Shown piece by piece: positions 57,668 to 64,000 of a stretch of 64,000 bases of DNA. Source of the DNA: Paenibacillus peoriae KCTC 3763 (lineage in GTDB: Bacteria; Bacillota; Bacilli; Paenibacillales; Paenibacillaceae); the NCBI RefSeq assembly GCF_000236805.1, contig NZ_AGFX01000037.1, positions 1-64,000 on the forward strand, given 5' to 3'. Below the pieces are notes generated by a model. It was not told where the DNA came from, ran no database searches, and saw only the letters and a list, made by a program, of their open reading frames with translations. A program made the translations under genes and the position numbers. Each line of letters begins with the position of its first letter. The stretch's first letter is position 1.

Positions 57668-57957
57668 TAATTCAAAGCTGATTCAGAATAGACATTGTAT
57701 GGTTTAACTGAAAAGGGGCTGGACAGGTGGTGAATACTCACATTCCCTGTACAGACCTTTTTTTAATACATTTATGGCAATCGGCAAGAGTATGCTTCTT
57801 CCCTTGCTGGGCATTGGCAATTCCAGCGTTTGTAGTACCCTTTATAGCGATTCATTTTGACAAACATGCCGAATGCTAATAGAATAATAAATTATAATAC
57901 CACTTATTAAAAGACTAATAAAAAGATTAATAAAAAGTTATGATGAGGAGTAATCGA
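57668..57957 (+). promoter_or_regulatory. Region between GH2 and MFS genes: terminator and tandem AT repeats
   Basis: An imperfect hairpin (CTGGACAGG...CCTGTACAG) with a T7 tract at about 57719-57768 terminates the GH2 gene. Just before the MFS ribosome-binding site, AGACTAATAAAA and AGATTAATAAAA lie in tandem (57910-57934). Confidence 0.6.
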
Positions 57958-59175
57958 ATGTCAGTGGGACAATCTATGGATCCGAAAATAACTCGTAATA
58001 TCTTATTTTTGTTGTTCGCTTTACCGGGTGTAGCTTTTGCCTCCTGGGTGTCCAGAACGCCTACTATACGGGATATTTTGAATGTCTCGACTGCTGAGAT
58101 GGGAGTGATTATTTTTGGACTAGCAGCGGGTTCTTTATTGGGACTGCTTAGTACAGGTCATATTATTTCTCGTATAGGTGGACGGTCGGTTATTCTTGGA
58201 AGCGCATTTTTAATAGTAGTGGGTTTTGTTATTGTGGGGTTAGGGACTGCATTTTCGTTCACAAGTCTCGTGTTTGTCGGTTTGGTCGTTTTCGGAAGTG
58301 GCTATGGGGCAGCTGAAGTAGCTCTAAATGTAGAAGGTTCTGCGGTAGAAAATCAATTGAACAAAACACTTTTGCCAGCGTTTCACGGTTCATTTAGCAT
58401 GGGGACCCTTGTTGGCGCTATCATCGGTTCTGGAGCAGTGGGACTACATCTTCCTGTTGTGCTCCATTTTGGAGTAATTGCTATCATGATAGCAGCTGTA
58501 ACCTTATACTTTTATCGCTTTCTTCCACATGATACAGGTAAAGAGAAGGAAGCTTCCACCCAAAAGCTTGGAGCTAATATGAAGGCGCAGCTTGCGGTCT
58601 GGAAAGAAAGACGAATTCTATTCATCGGTATCATTGTGCTGGGGATGGCGTTTGCAGAAGGATCTGCGAATGACTGGCTGCCGCTAACGATGGTAGATGG
58701 CTATGGCGTAGATTCTTTAACAGGCTCCTATATGTATGGCCTATTTGTTACGGCGATGACCATTGGACGTTTTACTGGCGGGTTTCTACTGGATAAATAC
58801 GGCCGGGTCCCTGTGCTGAAAGGGAGCGCTGTCCTGGCGGCGATCGGTATTATCCTAGTGATCTGGGGACAGCATTACCTCGTGGCCGGAATGGGTGTCT
58901 TACTATGGGGGCTTGGAGCTTCACTTGGTTTCCCTGTGGGATTATCTGCAGCTGGAGATAACCCTCGGGGGGCAGCCGCCCGGGTTGGAGCCGTCGCAAC
59001 GATCGGTTACATTGCCTTTTTAGTAGGTCCCCCAGGATTAGGCTTTTTAGGCGAGCATGTTGGGCTGCTACGTGCATTAATTGTAGTGCTTATTGGCGTT
59101 AGTGTCGCTGGCTTAATATCGGGTGCTGCCAAGCCTATCAGGATGAAAACGGAAAAATCAAAGTTTCTTCGCTGA
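57958..59175 (+). CDS. MFS transporter
   Basis: 405 residues, twelve membrane helices. Signatures are SRIGGRSVILG (loop 2-3), GSGYGAAEVALNVEGSAVE and LLPAFHGSFSMGTLVGA, close to the FucP/YfkF-like sugar or drug transporters with the 'HG.FS.G' motif. The second half includes DKYGRVPVLKG. ATG at 57958 follows GAGGAG. The last about 12 codons overlap a dead regulator fragment on the other strand, so the native C-terminus may have been altered. Confidence 0.9.
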   Translation: MSVGQSMDPKITRNILFLLFALPGVAFASWVSRTPTIRDILNVSTAEMGVIIFGLAAGSLLGLLSTGHIISRIGGRSVILGSAFLIVVGFVIVGLGTAFSFTSLVFVGLVVFGSGYGAAEVALNVEGSAVENQLNKTLLPAFHGSFSMGTLVGAIIGSGAVGLHLPVVLHFGVIAIMIAAVTLYFYRFLPHDTGKEKEASTQKLGANMKAQLAVWKERRILFIGIIVLGMAFAEGSANDWLPLTMVDGYGVDSLTGSYMYGLFVTAMTIGRFTGGFLLDKYGRVPVLKGSAVLAAIGIILVIWGQHYLVAGMGVLLWGLGASLGFPVGLSAAGDNPRGAAARVGAVATIGYIAFLVGPPGLGFLGEHVGLLRALIVVLIGVSVAGLISGAAKPIRMKTEKSKFLR

Positions 59176-59341
59176 CCTTGACCACCGTTTCACCTTCAAA
59201 TACCGTAATAAACTCCTCTGTACCTTCACGGTGGGGCGCTGAACTCAGCTCCTCGCCTATTTTAATTTCAACTGTATATACCTCAACATTTCTGCTTCCT
59301 TCATAAGGGAAAAAAGGATACAGCCGATAGCAGTTAGTTTG
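59138..59341 (-). pseudogene. C-terminal remnant of an XRE-cupin regulator
   Basis: On the minus strand a frame without a start encodes YRLYPFFPYEGSRNVEVY, IGEELSSAPHREGTEEFITV and FEGETVVKVSEET before TGA at 59138. This is the cupin sensor domain of HTH-XRE regulators (the 'H..G..EFI.V..G' motif). The helix-turn-helix half is gone and an in-frame stop lies at 59342-59344. It overlaps the end of the MFS gene by 38 bases. The intact gene may once have regulated the neighbouring transporter. Confidence 0.65.
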
Positions 59342-59491
59342 CTAGGCGGTTTTTGGTGTTATGTTCCAGCTGCACGATAAATCGCATTTGAGGGATTTAA
59401 ATCTGCGTTTTATCCAAAAGCTATGTATAGAATATTAAAAAAATTGTATACTATTCAGACTATAATTCCATGTTTGAGAGGTATGGCATTT

Positions 59492-60232
59492 ATGTATAGA
59501 GTGGCTATCTGCGATGATGAGTACAAGCAAAGAGAGCTTGTTAAAAATATGCTGATCGCTTTATCAATCAAAACAAATATAGACTTTAAAGTGGAGCTAT
59601 TCGACTCGGGAGAGCAACTGGTATCTCATTATCTAAACCATGAATCGCCATTCCATATTTTAATATTGGATATTGAAATGAACGGCATGAACGGAATTCA
59701 AACAGCCCAAAAAATAAGGAGTTTGCGTCACCTTGATGAACAGATTATTTTTTTAACGAGCTATCCTGAGTATATGCTGGAAAGCTTTGACGTGGTCACC
59801 TTTCAGTATTTAATAAAACCGATTGCTTCCCATATCTTTGAGGAAAAAATGATAAAACTGTGTCAGTACTTTCAATCTCTCGATAAAAAATTCGTTATCA
59901 TCAAGTCAGCTTATGAAGAGGTGCTTTTAAAATATGATGATCTCATTAGTATTGAAGTGGCCAAAAGCTTAACCATAAAAAACAAACTGCATTTTGTAAC
60001 CCCTACACAAACCTATGATAGCAAAGGGATTCTTTCTGATTATGCTTCCGCGTTAAAGGAGTATAATTTTTTGCAAATTCATCGTTCGATAATTATAAAC
60101 TTAATTCATGTCCAAAAATTTGCTGGCGGTGATGTTTTGATGTCAAATGGTGTGAAGCTGCCTATTGGGCGCTCTAAAATAAAAGAAGTTAAAGATCTGT
60201 ATACCAAATTTATGATCATGAAGATGCATTAA
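59492..60232 (+). CDS. LytTR-family response regulator (AgrA-like)
   Basis: 246 residues. The receiver domain (about 1-125) has the acidic pair CDDE, the phospho-acceptor Asp in ILILDIEMNGMNGIQ (about 58) and YLIKPI (Lys about 108). The C-terminal LytTR DNA-binding domain (about 140-240) has YDDLISIEVAKSLTIK, YNFLQIHRSIIINLIHV and LPIGRSK. The ATG at 59492 follows GAGAGG. It lies two bases before the partner kinase. Very AT-rich. Confidence 0.93.
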   Translation: MYRVAICDDEYKQRELVKNMLIALSIKTNIDFKVELFDSGEQLVSHYLNHESPFHILILDIEMNGMNGIQTAQKIRSLRHLDEQIIFLTSYPEYMLESFDVVTFQYLIKPIASHIFEEKMIKLCQYFQSLDKKFVIIKSAYEEVLLKYDDLISIEVAKSLTIKNKLHFVTPTQTYDSKGILSDYASALKEYNFLQIHRSIIINLIHVQKFAGGDVLMSNGVKLPIGRSKIKEVKDLYTKFMIMKMH

Positions 60233-60233
60233 T

Positions 60234-61535
60234 ATGATGGAATATAACTACCTGTTTCTTAATCTATGTGTCGTACTGGTGATGTGCTTCCAGGTGAATT
60301 TTTACTTTAACTCCGTTTTTGATAAGTCCAATCGAAAGCCAAATAGATTCATGTATTTCATTATTTTTGGATTACTGGACACCTTATATTTAAGTGTTTA
60401 TCTGTCTCCTACGCTATCCTCGATTTTGGCATTACTTGTCATATTTAGTTTAGCGCAATCCTATACCGTGGAAATCAAGATAAAGATCATTTTTTCCATA
60501 CTTTATGCTGTGCTGATAACCATCATTAATTTTTTATCCCTGTATATTTTATATGCTGTAGACTCCGTTAAGATTAGCAACTTTAGTTATTTGAGCGGAC
60601 AAGATCACTTGATATTTTCCAAGGTTATGCTGCTCAGTTGTATTATCATGTTTGCCGTCATTCAGATTATACGATTATTTGCCAAACGCAGAACCTTCCC
60701 TTTGCATGCTCGTTACTACATTTTATTTTTAATTGTTCCCATCATAAGTATATACCAGGTCAATGTTTTATCTGTTTATAGTGAAAAGAATATGTATTAT
60801 TTTGGTTCTATTATTAGCTTTATTTTCTTAAATGTTTTTATCATATACATCTTCGATAGTATCATTGAAAAATTCCAGTTAATGCATGAAAATGCTCAAT
60901 TACAACATCAGATGGACTACCAAGATGCTAACTACGAAAAAACGGTTCACAGCTTTAAAAATATGAAAAGAATCATTCACGACACACACCAACAGTTTTT
61001 GTATATTGACGAATGTATCCAGAGAAATGAATTGGCTGAGGCAAGTGAACATATTAAGGTCACATTAAATAAAATCGAAGGAGCCTATCAAAGGGTTAAT
61101 ACCGGTAATCTGGTTATAGATGCTCTTGTCACAAATAGTCTTAATATTGCTCAGGCCAATGGCATCAAGGTGGATACGCAGCTTAACTTGTATTCACAGA
61201 AAGTAAATATTGAACGTTATGACTTGTGTGTCGCTCTGGGTAATATGCTGGATAATGCCATAGAAGCATCTAAAAAGGTCAAGATTGCGGATGACAGGTA
61301 CATTCTTATTAAAATACATTCCAATGAATCTGCGCTTTTCATTCACATCCTGAATCATATGGAGAATGAAGTTGCCCAGTTGCATAGTCAAAAATCAAAC
61401 CCGGATATTCATGGCATTGGCTTAACCAATATATCCAGAATATGTGACAAATACGGTGGAAACATGACCATTGAAACGAAAAATAAAATATTTAATAATA
61501 TGGCTTTATTGCCATTTTATAAGGACAATCCTTAG
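60234..61535 (+). CDS. GHKL sensor histidine kinase (AgrC-like)
   Basis: 433 residues. About six membrane helices (residues 1-215) form a peptide-sensor module. The phospho-acceptor helix is SFKNMKRIIHDTHQQFLYIDE (about 240-260). The N box is LGNMLDNAIEAS and the G box HGIGLTNISRICDKYGG. This is the HPK10 class of Agr/Com quorum-sensing kinases. Start codons 60234 and 60237 are both ATG. No AgrB processing protease or AgrD propeptide is found near, so the ligand source is unknown. A terminator overlaps its 3' end. Confidence 0.93.
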   Translation: MMEYNYLFLNLCVVLVMCFQVNFYFNSVFDKSNRKPNRFMYFIIFGLLDTLYLSVYLSPTLSSILALLVIFSLAQSYTVEIKIKIIFSILYAVLITIINFLSLYILYAVDSVKISNFSYLSGQDHLIFSKVMLLSCIIMFAVIQIIRLFAKRRTFPLHARYYILFLIVPIISIYQVNVLSVYSEKNMYYFGSIISFIFLNVFIIYIFDSIIEKFQLMHENAQLQHQMDYQDANYEKTVHSFKNMKRIIHDTHQQFLYIDECIQRNELAEASEHIKVTLNKIEGAYQRVNTGNLVIDALVTNSLNIAQANGIKVDTQLNLYSQKVNIERYDLCVALGNMLDNAIEASKKVKIADDRYILIKIHSNESALFIHILNHMENEVAQLHSQKSNPDIHGIGLTNISRICDKYGGNMTIETKNKIFNNMALLPFYKDNP

Positions 61536-61566
61536 ATAGTATGTTGTTTAGGGATTGTTTTTTTCG
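61523..61566 (+). terminator. Terminator overlapping the kinase stop codon
   Basis: GACAATCC pairs with GGATTGT and leads into seven T; the 5' arm lies inside the last kinase codons. Confidence 0.85.
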
Positions 61567-61658
61567 TTTCAGGGTGACTTTTCTATATCGAATCCTCGTT
61601 CATTGTATGATCAGTCCAGTCATAAAATCTGGGAAGCCATAAGAGGAGGAAATATGGA

Positions 61659-63698
61659 ATGAAGAAAATAATAGCTGTGTTCATTTCGGCTATGCTTTTT
61701 GTACTGCCGATAACGAATGCTTTTGCTCAAGGCAATCCTGAACTCATCAAGGAAAAGGCTCGCAATCTGGCCTCGGAGATGGTATCCAAATACGGTGCTA
61801 GCGGTGTGCAGTATGCCATTATGGACCATGGAAACATCGTATTAACGGATAGCGTGGGTGTAAAGAATAAAGCAACCAACGAGCCGATCACCAAAGATAC
61901 CATGTTCGGTATAGGCTCTATCAGCAAAATGTACGTGTCTGCTGCAACGATGATGCTGGTGGATGCCCATAAAGTCGATATTGATCAGCCGCTAACAACA
62001 TACATTAAGGACTTTACAATGGCCGATGAAAGGTACAAAAAAATTACACCGCGTATGCTGTTAAATCATTCGTCAGGCCTTTACGGTGCCCACTTAAAAA
62101 ATAGTATGTTATTTAATGACAATGATACAAAAAATCATGATGAGCTATTGCTGAGATTACAATCAGAAACTTTAAAATCCAACCCCGGCGAATATTCTGT
62201 ATATAGTAATGATGGTTTTCAATTGCTTGAAATATTGGTTGAACGGGTGAGTGGTCTAAGCTATACCGAATTTCTGGCAAAGCATATTAGTGTCCCTTTG
62301 GGTTTGAACTCTACGAAAACACCACTCGATCAGTTTGATAGACAAAAGCTGTCCAAAACTTATTTTCCTCCGCTTGAGGGAGCCTTACCCGTTGAAAATG
62401 CCAATGTGCTTGGAACAGGGGGCTTATACTCCACCGCAGAAGAGTTGACTATGTTTGCAGAAGTATTAACAGGGAACAGAACCGATATTTTATCTGCACA
62501 ATCAGCGAAGTCGATGCAAAGTCATGAATATCGAAAAGGAATATGGGTGTCTGAAGAGACAAACAGCTTCAATTATGGACTTGGCTGGGATGCGGTTCAG
62601 TTGGCACCGTTTAGTGATTACGGAATAACTGCGTTATCCAAGGGTGGGGATACTGTTTTGTATCACTCTACTTTGATCACCATACCTGAGCATCATATCT
62701 CTATGGCTGTGCTTTCATCTGGAGGGTCCTCCATCCTGGATAGTATTTTTGCTTCTAACGTTTTATTGGAGCTTTTAAAAGATAAGGGCATCATAAAAGA
62801 CATCATACCGGATAAAACATTTGAGCTGCCTGTAAAAGTGGAAATGCCATCTGATTTACTTTCTTATTCGGGAATATACGGTTCTATGGGTACAACCATC
62901 AATGTAGAGATTAAAAACGGCGAGTTTGATTTACCTGCTCTGGAGGGATTCGTCCCGGCGCAAAAATATGTGTATACAGGCGATGGACAATTCAAAAGCA
63001 GTGATGGCAGTGTAACCGTAAGCTTTGACAAACAAAAAAACGGGAAAACGTATATTAAGGCTAACATATATTTAAACTTTCCGGGATTAGGCCAAATGGT
63101 TATGGTAACTTATGAATATCAAAAACTTGATGCCAATCCTCTAAATACTACGGTTAAAAAGGCATGGGAACAAAGAAACGGGAAGAATTATTATGCCCTG
63201 GATGAAAAGATATCTTCTATTTTTTATCTGGCCCCATCGTTTATAACGAAAAAAATATCCGTTGATCATGATGGATATGCAAGTGGTACTAAAATTGTGA
63301 ATGAGAATAAAGCAGTAAATGCCGTTGAGATTCCTGTCATGAATGGAAGAGATGCATTTGATCTGAATTTTTATACGAAGGACGGTTCAGAGCATTTAAC
63401 TATAGATGGACAGTCCTATATCAGTGAAGATGCTGTTAAGCCTATCCTGGGAGGAAAATCAGTGTACACCATACCATCGAATGGCCAAGCCACATGGTTT
63501 AAAATAGATAAAAACTCAGCCAATAAAACGATGACCGTTGATTTTCCAGCAAGCGGAGGGTTGGCTGTCTATGATGAAAACGGAGTGGTTGTGGATTTTT
63601 CAACTGCCAGCCATAACAATTCGGTTGTACTGCCCCAAGGCGGCTTGATCGTTTTGGGTGGCAATGCAGGGGATGTATTTAAAATCAATTTGAATTAA
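61659..63698 (+). CDS. Secreted serine hydrolase, beta-lactamase/D-peptidase fold
   Basis: 679 residues. The Sec signal is KKIIAVFISAMLFVLPITNAFAQ, cleavage after about residue 24. The catalytic domain (about 28-385) has SISK (about 88), YSNDG (about 184) and SKGGDT in place of KTG. A long C-terminal region of beta-rich modules (about 390-679, with IYGSMGTTINVEIKNG and a final FPASGGLAVYDENGVVV) is typical of surface DUF3471-like extensions. It may act on D-amino-acid peptides or esters outside the cell. It follows the Agr-like two-component genes by 124 bases and may be their target. Confidence 0.9.
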   Translation: MKKIIAVFISAMLFVLPITNAFAQGNPELIKEKARNLASEMVSKYGASGVQYAIMDHGNIVLTDSVGVKNKATNEPITKDTMFGIGSISKMYVSAATMMLVDAHKVDIDQPLTTYIKDFTMADERYKKITPRMLLNHSSGLYGAHLKNSMLFNDNDTKNHDELLLRLQSETLKSNPGEYSVYSNDGFQLLEILVERVSGLSYTEFLAKHISVPLGLNSTKTPLDQFDRQKLSKTYFPPLEGALPVENANVLGTGGLYSTAEELTMFAEVLTGNRTDILSAQSAKSMQSHEYRKGIWVSEETNSFNYGLGWDAVQLAPFSDYGITALSKGGDTVLYHSTLITIPEHHISMAVLSSGGSSILDSIFASNVLLELLKDKGIIKDIIPDKTFELPVKVEMPSDLLSYSGIYGSMGTTINVEIKNGEFDLPALEGFVPAQKYVYTGDGQFKSSDGSVTVSFDKQKNGKTYIKANIYLNFPGLGQMVMVTYEYQKLDANPLNTTVKKAWEQRNGKNYYALDEKISSIFYLAPSFITKKISVDHDGYASGTKIVNENKAVNAVEIPVMNGRDAFDLNFYTKDGSEHLTIDGQSYISEDAVKPILGGKSVYTIPSNGQATWFKIDKNSANKTMTVDFPASGGLAVYDENGVVVDFSTASHNNSVVLPQGGLIVLGGNAGDVFKINLN

Positions 63699-63703
63699 GC
63701 GTG

Positions 63704-63743
63704 TAGCCGCTTCTGAAAAAATTCAGGAGCGGCTATTTTATAA
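63704..63743. terminator. Bidirectional terminator
   Basis: TAGCCGCTTCTGAA pairs with TTCAGGAGCGGCTA, followed by TTTTATAATCG on the plus strand, between converging genes. Confidence 0.88.
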
Positions 63744-63746
63744 TCG

Positions 63747-64000
63747 TTATAATTCGCCAGCCATCTTCAAGGCTTGATCAAGTACGGCCGGACCATTGCC
63801 TCTTCCGTAAGCCATCGTGTCAATGACATCTACAGGAATACCGTAGGGAGCTGCGATTTCAGTAACTGCATTTTTACGCATCCGCACTTGAGGACCTAGT
63901 AAAATAGCAATCACAGCATCATTGATGCTCGCTAATTCTTCCCTTATGGTGCTTTCGGGGATGGCTTCGATGTTAATCTCCAAGGATCTCGCCTCTGCTT
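63747..64000 (-). CDS. PTS lactose/cellobiose-type IIB component, partial
   Basis: The frame is open to the right edge of the window, so the N-terminus with the phospho-Cys (normally near residue 8) is outside. The visible 84 residues (EINIEAIPESTIREELASINDAVIAILLGPQVRMRKNAV, then YGIPVDVIDTMAYGRGNGPAVLDQALKMA) are the C-terminal three quarters of a CelA/ChbB-like IIB. Other PTS or glucosidase genes are expected beyond 64000. Confidence 0.88.
   Translation of the reverse strand, partial: AEARSLEINIEAIPESTIREELASINDAVIAILLGPQVRMRKNAVTEIAAPYGIPVDVIDTMAYGRGNGPAVLDQALKMAGEL

Overview
The window looks like a chromosomal segment from a Paenibacillus-type Firmicute of the P. polymyxa/peoriae kind. 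The reasons are strong Shine-Dalgarno sites, frequent GTG/TTG starts, T-box and guanidine riboswitch control, SigA promoters of the TTGACN-N17-TATAAT type, intrinsic terminators, a squalene-hopene-type cyclase and a UgtP-like glycolipid glucosyltransferase. The organism assignment is inferred from gene content and was not tested by search.

Left edge (1-2.8 kb): a decayed accessory strip. It holds two gene tails with matching ends and near-identical terminators, two tiny coupled ORFs, a kinase-like protein, a DUF3862 protein without its usual N-terminus, an SDR oxidoreductase and a 3' fragment of tmRNA with its own terminator, which is a candidate integration scar. 2.8-7.4 kb: a promoter and Thr T-box leader drive thrS. 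Then come a small alarmone synthetase, an internally deleted luxS, and a guanidine-I riboswitch controlling a two-subunit SMR guanidinium exporter.

7.6-16 kb: VanZ-like protein, DUF2239, DUF1330, an alpha/beta hydrolase, a D-mannonate/fructuronate catabolic operon (GntR regulator, uxuA, SDR-type uxuB) with a palindromic operator, and a UvrD-like helicase. 16-30.5 kb: mostly small stand-alone genes: a zinc-ribbon coiled-coil protein with a TrmB-like regulator, Nudix, histidine phosphatase, MscL with a zinc-ribbon tail, an ECF41-type sigma factor with its AhpD-like target and a matching promoter, a candidate structured RNA beside a helically phased array of DnaA-box-like 9-mers, ugtP, a serine hydrolase, methionine aminopeptidase (apparently with an ATA start), a MATE-like flippase and DUF438/DUF1858 hemerythrin-PAS proteins.

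30.5-39.6 kb: a YtrA/NatAB-type ABC operon, a TetR/SnoaL divergent pair with repeated operators, a gene remnant and the triterpene cyclase. 40.1-47.5 kb: a redox/electrophile cluster. Two ArsR regulators fused to rhodanese domains lie among thioredoxins, an amine oxidase-like flavoprotein, a zinc-lobe-deleted alcohol dehydrogenase and an OsmC protein. Three transcription units share one promoter-operator design, which suggests one regulon. A MerR regulator with a 19-bp-spacer promoter controls a cupin/carboxymuconolactone decarboxylase pair.

47.7-64 kb: transport and sugar use: an amino-acid permease, an AT-rich AraC / GH13 alpha-glucosidase / PTS IIBC unit, a BASS transporter, a Nif3-like protein, a GH2 glycosidase, an MFS transporter overlapping a dead XRE-cupin regulator, an Agr-type LytTR/GHKL two-component pair without AgrB/AgrD, a large secreted beta-lactamase-fold hydrolase, and the C-terminal part of a cellobiose-type PTS IIB running off the right edge.
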